From Tenodera sinensis (taxonomy: Eukaryota > Arthropoda > Insecta > Mantodea > Mantidae), in contig CM060964.1 of NCBI GenBank assembly GCA_030765045.1, positions 167,050,115-167,114,114 on the forward strand: DNA of 64,000 nt. The letters run 5' to 3'. Each line of letters opens with the position of its first letter. Position 1 is the first letter of the stretch. A model generated the notes under the pieces. It did no database searches. It saw nothing but the letters and a program-made list of their open reading frames with translations, and had not been told where the DNA came from. Shown here one piece after another: positions 46,079 through 56,779 of the stretch. The position numbers and the translations under genes were made by a program.

Positions 46079-46996
46079 TTTGGAGAGCTATATAGCAGTA
46101 AAAATAACTGCTTTTTAGAGAGCACCATATTTTTACATTTTGGCAGTCACATCGCTCTCTCACAACCCCCAGAATGTCTGGAGGACCACACCTGTTGTTG
46201 GTTTACGGGTCTCACTGACCTGACCGGGAGAGTTATCAAAATAAACTCACTGACCATATCGGCGGCACCGTGGCCGAGCGGTTAGCGCGCTCGCCTACCA
46301 CCTAGGCGGCCCGGGTTCGATCCCAGGGACCCGCATGTGGTATTCGTGGTGGACGAAGCGGCGTCAGGGCGGGTTTTCTCCGGGTACTCCGGTTTCCCCC
46401 GCCATCTCATTCCACCGGTGCTCCATCTTCATGTATCATCAGTGTCACCGCCTGCGGTGCCGTAGTAGTAAAAGCGGGCGTTAAACACCACAACAACAAC
46501 AACAACTGACCATATCCTCTGATTACCAATCAGAGGACGCATTACATGCCATGACAGGTCAGCATGTTAGGGGTTAAGAGGTTATAGAAAAATTAGAGAA
46601 GTGGAAAGGTTGGAAAAATAAAGACTCTCTAGCCCTCGGGTACCCTAATAGCATCTGGGTTGGAAGATAAAATACCAGTAAGTGGAAGTAATGTTCTGCT
46701 CAGCTTGGGTACCTTATGGTCACTATCGACGTATCTCCTTGATGGGGACCTCTGAGACAGTTGCAACCTTCAGGTTGACTATGGACATGATTGTCTGGCA
46801 AAAAATTTGAACAGAATTGGGATATATTCTTCACCACGCTGTCCTCTATGTGATCTGCAAGAGGAGATGGACCAAGACCACCTTCAAATATGCCCGGCCA
46901 CTTCTAGCACCCCATCCATCAGTGAAAAATATTGGAGAGTAAGAGGACTAATGACTTCATTGTCAGAAATCCAGCATTAGCCAACAACAACAACAA
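46079..46996 (+). mobile_element. internally deleted LINE derivative (copy B) with SINE inside
   Basis: A 5'-like segment (46079-46720, also in copy A) is joined at 46720 directly to a 3' segment (46721-46996). The 3' segment encodes, with shifts, the same C-terminus as the 24.9-kb LINE: a CPLCDLQEEMDQDHLQIC knuckle, then a TAG at 46978-46980 and (CAA)n. Perfect 11-bp duplications ACATTTTTTGT flank it (46068-46078 and 46997-47007). Without the SINE and its duplication it is about 660 bp. Reverse transcriptase is absent. It is either a deletion copy or a non-autonomous family. Confidence 0.82.
46261..46506 (+). mobile_element. tRNA-headed SINE (family S2, short form, (CAA)n tail)
   Basis: A 246-bp SINE with perfect 10-bp duplication TGACCATATC (46251-46260 and 46507-46516). 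The head GGCACCGTGGCCGAGCGGTT and B box GGGTTCGATCCC are intact. The last ~80 bp and the tail (ACAACAACAAC) differ from the long S2 copies. Copy A at about 31615-31625 shows the same site without the SINE. Confidence 0.95.
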
Positions 46997-47007
46997 ACAT
47001 TTTTTGT

Positions 47008-47440
47008 ACAGTAAGATTTGGTCTATATCTTACAGTTTACCAGTTATGCAAAAGTCATCAGGAGTAAACAAGTCTATGTGGCCTATAGCCAGATAATTTA
47101 AAATATACTTTTCATTTGCTATAAAAGTATCTTAAACATGGCATTTTAATCAAAATTGAAAATAAACATTTTCGAAAAATGTTCCATGTAAAGGGTAGTT
47201 TAGGGTGGAGGAATTTTCTTCAAAATCTTTGTGTCGCATCCTTGAAGTATATTAAACTTAAATACCAAATTTGGTTTTTAACCGACTTTTGGTTTTGAGT
47301 TATGCTGTTCGCAGACACACACACCTTTTTCTAAAAATGCTTTTTAAGATTCAGAGGCCTCAAAACAAATATTTCCGGTGAAATCTTGACATCAGATTTT
47401 TTGTTGGAATATAATACTTCCTCTACTTACTATACATAGT
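47008..47440. other. unassigned stretch
   Basis: No supported feature. Confidence 0.4.
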
Positions 47441-48820
47441 AGAGAAAGTAAAAATGGTCACCTTTATTTTGAAATCTCTGAAGAACATTTTGGGTGATGA
47501 TTTTTCTCTGAAATTTGAGATCTTTGCTCAACACATGGGAGCAATGGGCACAAACATTTTAACAACCTAAGCTTTCAATAGTTCCTTGCATTGCACTATG
47601 TCCTATAAATTTTACAGTGATTTCATCCAAGACACCTTTCTTATCTGATGAGCTCATTAACTCTTTCCTTTTTGCACTCCATGGAGACGGTTTGAGAGCA
47701 ACTGCTACGAGGCTAATCTTGGATACTTGTGTTCCCATCAGGGTTGCCAACCTGTACGATAATTATGGGGGCATACGATAATTTGAATGTTTGTACTCAT
47801 GGTTGTCAACCCATACCATAATTATGGGGGTGTACGATAATTTCAATACCGGCAAAATATCATTTTCACTGGTTTGTCACACCAGTGAAATGAAATTAAT
47901 TACAAATAGTTACATCACTTTTACCCTCATGGTCTATCTCCAGGCAATCATTTCATATCCTACTAATCCTTCTACCCTTTATCCTCTTGTTGCCAGTGTG
48001 CCCAGATCTGGTAATCTCAATGAAGAACGCACTGTTCAGAGAATTGATGATCAATGGAGAAAACTCTAAATATGTGATATTCTGTGTGAAATAAAGAACA
48101 TGCCTGAACCTGGCAGTTTCTGGAGTGCTGTTAAACACATGTAACCTTGGTGGAAATACTGATTTCAAAGAACTGGTGGAGGTTGCATTATCAGTGATTT
48201 CATTGCCCCACAGAAACACTTCTTGTGAAAGAGTTTTTTTTCTAAATTAGGTTTAATAAAAACCAAAATTAGAAACAGATTGGTGCTAGATACAGTAAAT
48301 GGACTTATTCGGTCATCTCAGCTTATGAAAGAATGTGGTGGATATCAAAAATTTGCAAGCCACCGAGATGTTAAAGTTTAACTCGACAACAAATTTGTAT
48401 AATGTTGCAACAGTTGAGGAAGATGATAAACTTTCAGATGAATAGTGCGAGAAACATAAGTGCTAAAGTTGTAATACTGATTGAGGTCACCAATCTTGTA
48501 AGTGGATACCATAAATGTCAATACTATTACAGTTTCATAAGTGTTATGCTGATACATTTATTGTTGTAGCATTTGGTTTATGATGTACGATAATTTTGAA
48601 TCCAGATCTATAATTTTGAGTGGCCGGTACGATAATTTTACTTTTAAACATTGGCAACCCTGGTTCCCATCTCCTATTACTGCTGGCACCCATGCAGACA
48701 TCTCTGTAGGCACATTGAAGTGTGAGGTGAATCTCAGCAACAGTTTTTTCCTCTTTAACAAGGAATTCAACGACAACATGCTGTTGAAGCACAACATTGA
48801 TGCGATGGAAATACTGCCTG
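47440..48820 (-). pseudogene. mariner-like transposase N-terminal relic, split by a hAT
   Basis: The minus-strand frame at 48792-48663 reads VVEFLVKEEKTVAEIHLTL, then AYRDVCMGASSNRRW. This is the paired helix-turn-helix start of a mariner-group transposase (family pattern EFL..E...IH.RL..VYGD..MG.SSVRRW). The protein resumes beyond the hAT at 47738 and below (IGHSAMQGTIESLGC, then MLSKDLKFQRKI), the second DNA-binding helix group. The catalytic domain is missing. The hAT insertion at 47739-48662 interrupts the gene, so the mariner was there first. Confidence 0.8.
47739..48662 (+). mobile_element. internally deleted hAT element with TIRs and TSD
   Basis: A 924-bp element with a perfect 8-bp duplication GTTCCCAT (47731-47738 and 48663-48670). 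The 12-bp perfect terminal inverted repeats are CAGGGTTGCCAA, followed by subterminal TACGATAATT repeats at both ends (47755, 47773, 47834; 48586, 48628). Plus-strand remnants at about 47990-48380 (RIDDQWRKL, NTSCERVFF, KTKIRNRLVLDTVNGLI) are the hAT C-terminal dimerisation region. The catalytic part is deleted. A copy-edge duplication near 47741-47840 repeats the left end. Confidence 0.93.
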
Positions 48821-48839
48821 TGGGGTCATCCTCTACAGT

Positions 48840-49080
48840 GTAGTGATAATATCCTAGCGTCTAGTTACCGAGGTTGCAGGTTCAAACGTGACAGAGGATG
48901 ATGGATGTTTTTTGAGCATAAAAATCCTTATCTCAGCTTCATTTGGAAGGGAAGTAAAGCTGGTGGGCTGGTGTCATAGATTTATAGCACATAAAAGAAC
49001 CTCAAGCCTGATAATGAGGCCTCTGAGCAAAATCAAGTGATCTTTCATGTACAATAGAGAATGGGATGCTGAGAACCACA
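48840..49080 (+). mobile_element. tRNA-like SINE, old
   Basis: Head GTAGTGATAATATCCTAGCG with B-box-like GGTTCAAACGTG near 48890, then a body with GCACATAAAAGAACCTC and TGATAATGAGGCCTCTGAGC. No target duplication was seen. It may be related to S3 through the CATAAAAGAACTCC-type motif. Confidence 0.5.
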
Positions 49081-49099
49081 GCAGTTAGTGTCCATAAAT

Positions 49100-51560
49100 A
49101 AATATCTCAATTTCAATTTACTACCTGTGTTCACATTTTAGAGTCTAATGATGTCACAATATCACAACATGTGGTTTAAAGTCTTTAGGCTACAATCCCA
49201 AAGTAGTTTTAGTTACATTGTTGGAATTTGTATTTTAATAATGGATTGCTTGCAGCTTTCAGTGTGACCCTTGTAGACTATTTTTGACCTTTTTATACAA
49301 TTTTCTTGCCCTCTGCATCTATTTAGTCATTCTCTTTTTGTATTTAGTTTGACTTCTTAAGATTTTTATGTTAACCATTTTACTTAGGGGTAAATTTTTA
49401 AACATCACAAACTGTGATCCTCAACTGAGAAATAATAGTACCTCTGTATATCCATTACTCACATTCTTGGCAAAAATCACATTCCTGTTTAATGGTTTGT
49501 GTGTGAAGGGGTAGATGCTTTAAGGGGAGCGGGTATCATTACAGTTATGAATTAATGCCCTAAACCTTACTAGGGATGTGGGAGGTCAGTTTTCCCTTTT
49601 TTTTTGTTACTAAGCACATACAGTTAGGTTGTTGTTATTGCTTAACCTTATGGGCTTTGAATTCCTGTTCATTAGCAATGAATTTTGTATAAATTGAGAA
49701 CTAAAAAGAATTAATGCTGCAATTTTGTAACACCTGCTTCAGAAACAATGTTCTTAATTTTCTTTTCAAATTCTTCAAACAGGAACATGAAATAAATTCA
49801 TTTTGAATTCATTTTCTAAATTATCTATAATTATTCTTATATCTGGTTTTTCTATTTATACAGCAGTTATATCCATAAATAAATTAAATTATAACTTTCT
49901 ATACACATCTATAATACATTAACTAAATCTCAGCTTTAGGTAATATTTTTATAAGTATTATGTCATTTTTATAGCTTTTTAGAGTCATTTTATAGGTTAT
50001 TTTCCAAACATTCTTAGTTCATCAAAATCCCAGCCCTGGTTATACTTTCTTGCAGCATCCCCTGACACAAAGCCATGAGCCGCCATTTAGGAGGGTGAGG
50101 AGGAAAGGGGAGCAGTAAAAGGAGAAGGAGGAGAAACCCACTTGAGATGCCATATTTGATCAATGTGACTAGAGGAAGTGCAAAACTTAATGACATATGA
50201 ACGCTGGCCAATGCTCATGCTGGGTGCTGTTGGCAAACATAGTAGGCATGCACCGGCAACAACTCTGTATATCAGATCATGTTTTACATGCCAGCCATGG
50301 TGTCTCATAATGTTTCTGTAATTAAGTAAGACATTAAATATTGTAAAAACGTTAAAATCTTACTTTACTCTTGTTAACCCAAGAAAGTCTTTTTCAAAAT
50401 TGTCCAAACCGGTAACTCACTTTCTAACTATCTGGGTTTTCCTTGGAGATTGAAATACAGGTACACTGCCTTTTTGTTCAGAGGAAGCTGCTTCACTACA
50501 AAGGCATGACACTATGTATACTACCTACACCACAAGATTCCACAGTCAATTCATGAGTTTCTGAAAAATCTGCAGTTGCTCTGTATTCTGGACTGGAGAG
50601 CTTTTTTTATTAAATACCTTAAATCCTGTTTTTCTGCCCTATGAATGAATCACTTCTCATTTATTAATAGGAAAATCAGTTGTCACAGCTTCTATGTACA
50701 TGTTCACAGTCTCATCACAAACATGGGGTAAAAGAGAAATTATGTCATTTACATATTAAAAATATTTCAGCCCGAGTTTGAAATGCAACTTAGCACATGC
50801 CTATTCACTTGAATAATAAAATAACACACCAGTACTCTGAAAACAAACTAAATATTAACTCATTCCTTTTCAAACTATAGTTTGTATTTCAATAGTAGAT
50901 ACAGAGAATGTTTTATATGTGAGAGCAAGGATGGTCGTATTCTTCAACCTTTTCTGTATTAAATGAATATTGAGTGACAATAACCATATGAAGATAAAAA
51001 AAATGTGCATTGTGTTTTTCAAGCTTATCTATGTTGAATGAATATTAAGTGATGATAACCATGTGAAATTAAAAAAGGCATAACTTGGGATCTATCACAG
51101 AGACATGATTTCTGTATAGTCATGGTCAGAAAACAAATTTCTGTCTAATTATAAGATTGACATGTATCATTTTCAAGTGTTCATACAAGCATAATTAATG
51201 AGGATAATGTTCTCAGTTCAGCCTCACAAGATGCGTGTCCCAAATGTGACAGAGCAGATGAGAGGGAGCCAGTAGATGATTTGCCAGTGTCTTCAGCATG
51301 ACCCACCTTCATATGCCTTTAACTATTGCACTTCTCTTACCAGGCACATGTTCACATATGCTAGGCAGAGGTGCATGAACATTCAACCAATAGGGGAGAT
51401 GATGTGGTCTGTTTAATGGTTTTCCCAATAGAACGATTACAAATATCTTGGCTATCCGATTTTTGCTGCGTCAAGTTGCATAAAACCAAAGTTTCAACCA
51501 TCTTGTCGTGGTTGTCTTCAAAGGCAAACTGCACCACTTGTTGCAGCTTGTCAGCTTTTT
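49100..51560. other. unassigned stretch with one diverged duplication
   Basis: No coding evidence. A two-copy repeat of about 75 bp (TGAATATTGAGTGACAATAA at 50964 and a diverged form at 51039) spans 50940-51090. Confidence 0.4.
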
Positions 51561-51567
51561 ATACACG

Positions 51568-51660
51568 CAGGCAGTGGAGGTGAGCCCTGATTGGCCAAGT
51601 GATTCTCTGTACTGCGGCAGGTGGAGGTGGACTCTGATTGGCCAGAATTCCTCTGTACTG
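51568..51660 (+). repeat. two-copy tandem repeat, about 46-bp unit
   Basis: CAGTGGAGGTGAGCCCTGATTGGCC... and CAGGTGGAGGTGGACTCTGATTGGCC... each contain GATTGGCCA and end CTCTGTACTGC. The ATTGG motifs are CCAAT boxes on the other strand, but no promoter is otherwise evident. Confidence 0.75.
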
Positions 51661-51810
51661 CTTGGCAAAAAGTGGATAGCCAAGATATTTTTAATACTGG
51701 CCGTGGAAGCTTGAGAGAATATATTAGAATGATTACAGTACAACAGTACATGCAAAATTGGATCCAAACTCTGCTAACAGAAATATTTACCATTTTGGAA
51801 TGGTGTGCAT

Positions 51811-53224
51811 CAGTGGCGTATATTGTGGGCTATCAAAGCTATTACCGAAGCCCATATCTAAAGTAAACTAGAAATTAACAAGTAATATTAATAATAATTG
51901 TAATACTAGTCAGTTCCCTCATAAAGAATTAACGCATAGGATGGAATATGTCTTGTTCTGTACCACTGAACAGAGGGAAGAATAGGGTTCTGAGGCTTAC
52001 TACAGCTGTCTTCACTATGGTGTGGGGAGAGAGAGGTGAGGTGGCAGAGTGCAGGAATAAGCATGTCAAGGCTTCAGAATTTCATATCGCCATACTCAAA
52101 TGAGTGTCTCAGAAATGTGCCATATGAACACAAATTCTGCATAGCAATAGCACGTGGAGTTAAAAGCATGTGTTTTAATTGTGTGATTGTTATGGTCCTC
52201 AACAGCTATATTGTAGTATTATTTGTTTTCATACTATGGAGCACAAGACAATTGCTAGTGCTAATGCTTTGAAATGGATTAACAATGTGTAGTAAAACAA
52301 TTAGGGAAACGTCCATCCTCGCAGTTGAAATATAAGGATAAATTTGTGATAGTGAAACCGGGAAGACCTACTCCAGCTCTTCCGCACTTGTAGTGTGAGT
52401 AGAAGCAAAAGAAATAGAATCCTTACAAAAGGTATTTTAATATAAACGATTATGATGGGTATGCGGGCTGACTGGTTCATGTGAATTAAATAAACTTTAT
52501 TGCTGGCCATGCTTGTCCTTTGCAACTGAGAAAATGTCCTGGAATACGACAGGTTTTGCAAATTTAGCATATTGAGTCCCAGTTTTGGATAAACATAAGA
52601 GATCGACAACGCATATTAAATCTTTTACACTATTAAAAACTTTCGTCACTCAATGGACAGACCATTCATTGAACTACTGGAAAAAAATTGTTGACCGTTT
52701 GCATAATGAAATGGTTAAACGAAATAGAAATATATTGAATAGATTTTTTGATGTAGTTCTTATATCTCCTCAATCAGTGAGTTTTATTAAGGAAATCAGA
52801 CAATTCTTTATCTCTCTTAATGGTTTACCCACTTTTTTCACATTCTACTTCAAATACATTGCGAATTACAAGTTGTATAGCTGAACATCGCACTTTATTA
52901 TCTTTCCATATAGTATAATACAGATTATAATATATAGTGTATTCATACTACATTTTATCTATCTTTGACCTATCTAGTAAGAAATGCTAATAAAAGCTGT
53001 GTACATCTAAGCTAAATGAAGCTAAACATGGGAATGAAGGAAAAATGAAATTTAAAAATATAAATAAAAGCTTATAAGCACAAAAAATATAGCGCTGCCC
53101 CACTTGGACCCCGGGACAGGCAGTGTTCTACCAGAGTGCATGCCTAACGGAAGGTTAATCAACAATTGTCCAGATCTGGTAGGTCTAGTGATAGCCCAAA
53201 TAAAAATCTCAGCATACACCACTG
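51811..53224 (+). mobile_element. hAT element with TIRs and TSD, degenerate
   Basis: A 1414-bp element flanked by GTGTGCAT (51803-51810) and GTATGCAT (53225-53232), one mismatch in 8. The ends CAGTGGCGTATA and CAGTGGTGTATG are inverted, and both sides contain GGGCTATCA further in. The interior plus strand (about 52320-52700) resembles, with many stops, the TTF/ZMYM-type zinc-binding N-terminal domain of some hAT proteins (FVIVKPGRPTPALP, then IAGHACPLQLRKCPG). A 99-codon frame at 52585-52884 is probably also derived from it. Inactive. Confidence 0.85.
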
Positions 53225-53482
53225 GTATGCATTCTGTAATGGTGATGCTGATGATCACAAGTTACTCTGAATAGTTTATACATAATGGAATGTTATACAA
53301 AAGAGGTTAATCAGTTAATGAGTCTTGTTCAACAGGCGGTCATATAACAGTATTTTACAAAATAATAACAAATTGCTTCAGAGCAGGAAATGTGCAGGTT
53401 TTGCTAATTATTGCTACTACTGATATACTTTCAAGTTTTGCAACAGGTATTTTTAATAGATGTAATATGTGATTATCAAATA

Positions 53483-54696
53483 TGAGGTGCTTAGAATAGC
53501 AAGGGCGTAAGCGCCAAAGTACGAATTTTTTGTTTTTCTTGCAACATATAGTACGAAGCCTACTCTTTAATACCTTTTAAGTGTGAATAGTTAATACACT
53601 CCTGATATGAACGAATTCTCCATTTGAATACAGCATGGTGTTAGACCTAACGTGCCTGAGCCAAATCTCGACAATAGCAAAGGTGCATAAGCCAACCTGC
53701 TGGCTGCTATGCTGTGACAGTCGCTCTTGAAGAGAATGTAGCAATAAATACTTAAGAGAGGGTACTGATTATTTTCAGACCTTTACCCCTCATAAATGGT
53801 TACTCCTTAACCTTTCAAACATTTTTGCTGTTTTGTAAATAGTTTTTGCCTAGATGTACGGGGTATTTCTATAGTTCAGTCTTTTGCTTTTAAAGAAAGC
53901 TGTAACATGTTTGAGTGGCTTGCAGCTCTCGGTTTAACTTCTGTTTAGCATTATGTTTCTAGAGTTGTGTTGTTTACTAACAATGCCATTGAACAAACCT
54001 TTAGTGCATTTAGTGTAGTGATTTACTTTTATTAAGCACTATGAGTAACACAGACAGTGATTCTATTTCTCATCACGAAAGTCATCCCAGAAAACGCTGC
54101 ATGCAGAAAAACCAATGGAAAGTGCATATGGCCAAGAAGAAGAGAAATACAAGTGAAGAACACATAAGTTAAAAAGCCAAACATGTAGTAAAGGCACACA
54201 CCAGAGGTAGAAGAAGAGGCAACAGCGGATGACGATACTTCACATTACTAACATACTCCAGTTCCTCTCGGTAAAACACAACTTGGACCAGCGCTTAAAC
54301 ATCTTTGGTGATCTAAACATACTTTTTGTTAACTTACTTCTTATATTCACTTTAGAAGTGTTGATTGTTACCATTAGAACAAATATTTACCAATATTAGT
54401 TAAAGTATTGCTTGCAAAATACTAAATTTACAAGTAAACGTTTTGGTTATAACGTGCATGAAAGCATACGTTATCTAAATTATATTATTGATCAAATTAA
54501 CCTTCTGAAATCTTAAATATCTGCCAAATAACATTTTACATTCCTATTTAACAGTATTAATCCATTAGATTCACATCTGAGCAATTTTTAATCTCTCTAT
54601 AAATGATTTTAATATGTACTGCATAGTAAAACTTTAATCACATTTTTCTCAAAACTAGCTCTTGGTGCATACGCCTTTGCTATTCTAAGGGCCTCA
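53483..54696 (+). mobile_element. TIR element of unassigned superfamily, TA target
   Basis: A 1214-bp element flanked by TA (53481-53482 and 54697-54698). Both ends read inward TGAGG, two differing bases, then CTTAGAATAGCAA, then (G/A)GGCGTA(A/T)GC(G/A)CCAA: an inverted repeat of about 35 bp with a handful of mismatches. A partial extra copy of the end lies at about 53675-53695 (AATAGCAAAGGTGCATAAGC). Its one small ORF (54041-54172) resembles the start of the multi-copy insect proteins to which the relic at 11.0-12.4 kb also seems to belong. It would be a non-autonomous derivative. Confidence 0.8.
54041..54172 (+). CDS. small basic ORF, start of a DUF7869-type transposon protein
   Basis: 43 residues beginning MSNTDSDSISHHE (Ser/Asp-rich), followed by a basic segment RKRCMQKNQWKVHMAKKKRN and ending SEEHIS. 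The pattern KR-RN--WK-N--KK-RN-GEEY is, from memory, the usual N-terminus of DUF7869-type multi-copy proteins. The frame stops where the family normally continues, and basic sequence continues just beyond the stop (KAKHVVKAHTRGRRRG). A stop mutation or internal deletion has removed the rest. It is unlikely to be functional alone. Confidence 0.5.
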   Translation: MSNTDSDSISHHESHPRKRCMQKNQWKVHMAKKKRNTSEEHIS

Positions 54697-54699
54697 TAT

Positions 54700-55410
54700 A
54701 GAGTGTGCTTTGCATAGTTATGTGTAATGACTGTGGATATACTCATCAGTGATATAATGGTCTTTTCAATTAAAACATTTAGACAAAGATTTCTTGAATG
54801 CATATAACTTGAAATAAGTCTTTCAACTTTTTGGACAGCAGATTAAATAATTTCATTCAAATATATTTAGTTACCTTTACATACACTTTTAGATTATGTG
54901 TTGTAATTGCAAACTTATATTGGGTTATTCAAAAGCAAGAGAATTGGAAAAGAGAACAGGGCTTCATAACCTTTCCCAACAATACTATCTACTATAGATG
55001 CCCAAAATCACCGTTAAACTTGGCTTTCAGCATCCAAGTGGAGCCATGATACATTAACGGTAGCAGACGTCATAGTTCAGTGAGCTTGGGGGCTTGATGG
55101 TGAGAGTACTAGGTGCCACACATTCTTATATGAAAACTTAATGGATCTTCAGTTCCTGCAGCAGCATCTTGCTGGATTGCTTGAGGATGTTCCCCTTGAG
55201 AAATGTCAGAGTGCGTGGTATGTGCCTGAGTAAGTACCAGTACTTTTTGCTGCTTCTGTGAGATGACTTCTAATGCAAGGATATGGTAAAAAATGGATTG
55301 GTCAGGGCAGAATTGCATCTTGGACTGCAAGATCACCTGATCTAAATCCTTGCAATTCTTGAGTCTGGGTTCACTTCACAAGCACTCCTGTTAATATGGT
55401 TGGAGAACTG
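54700..55410. other. unassigned stretch
   Basis: No supported feature. Confidence 0.4.
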
Positions 55411-55412
55411 TA

Positions 55413-56775
55413 CAGTGTGTGCACAAAGTCTGTATACCCCTATATTAAATTCAAACTGACATGAAATAAAAGTACAAATTTCCAATACTTATGTAATTAA
55501 ATGTTTCTCCTTACCTCTTAGGACTCCAAAACATCGGTATGTGTCCCCCTATTGTCTCTGCACTGCCGAATATGCTGCCATGTTCTCGTGTTCATCTTAC
55601 TCAACATAATTGGAGTCACCGTCTGGAAAGCTACTCGCACCGCATTTTGCAGTTCACCAGTTGTAGTGTACCGCTGCTTCCGCACCTTCTCTTTGATGTA
55701 ACCTCATGGTGCATTATCTGGAGTTATTAGATCAGGGCTCCTTGGAGGCCATGTGAGATTGTCCAATCCTCTATCGATCCAACGATTTCTGAAGACTGTA
55801 GTCAGACGTTGTTGAACAGCCACTGTGAAGTGAGCTGGTGCCCCATCATGTTGAAACCAAACACTGTTTAAGATTCCCGCATTTTGCAGCTGTGGGAGAA
55901 GCCAGTCATCAATCATCTGGAAGATAAGTGTTCAGATTAACAGGACCATCAAAAAAATATGGGCCAAACAGATGAGTTTGTGTCATTCCGACCCAGACCA
56001 TGACATGTGGTGGGTTGCGCTCGATTGCTTCGAACAAATTTGGATTTTCTTTTCCCCAGAAATAAACATTGCGGTTATGGGAACTGTGATAAATTGCACA
56101 TTCATCTGTGAACATGACTTTTGCCTTCTCAGACATTCTTTGGAATTGTTGCAGCATCCGACTAGGCATTAACATGTGTCTCCAAATCAGCATCTGACAA
56201 TCCATTCACATTCAATGGATGCCAACACTTCATTTTCAGATCCACTTTAATATGTTTCCTCATGGTTGATTCCGGTACCCCTAACTCTGCAGCACGTTTC
56301 CTTAAGGATTTAACTAGAGATTATTGGATAAATTTTTCCACATCAACACAAAGTCCAAGTGTGGTGGATGGTCTTCCACGTCTCGTCGCATTGCGAACAC
56401 TGCCGGTTAAAAATGTTTTCCGTTCCCACACTAACAACGTCTTGTTTGTCAGTGCTGCTTTCACAAACCGAGCAACGAAATCGTCCATGACATTTTTCAT
56501 TGATTTGCCATTAATTTGACGCGCATGAACCCACACAGCAGACACTAAGCGTTCCTCAATTGTTTAATCACTTGTATCAGCCATTATTTCTCAATATCTT
56601 GACATCAACTAATTTGATTCATAAGATTTGTTGATTTGTTGTCAAACAATCGAAGTCATCAACAATGAGTATCTGACAGGAGAATAATATGAATATACAC
56701 CAACCTCAAAAAAACATATTTACTCACGTAATTTTAAATTTAGTACAGGGGTATATGGACTTTGTGCACACACTG
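55413..56775 (-). mobile_element. Tc1/mariner-type element with complete ends
   Basis: A 1363-bp element flanked by TA (55411-55412 and 56776-56777). The terminal inverted repeats are CAGTGTGTGCACAAAGTC, identical over 18 bp, and after two differing bases continue TATACCCCT. The transposase is on the minus strand in three consecutive frames. 56545-56321 covers the N-terminal part. 56205-55909 contains VMFTDECAIYH, with the first Asp. 55916-55704 contains WFQHDGAPAHF and WPPRSPDL, with the second and third acids. Two frameshifts and a few stops separate them, so it is complete in structure but inactive. Confidence 0.93.
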
Positions 56776-56779
56776 TATA

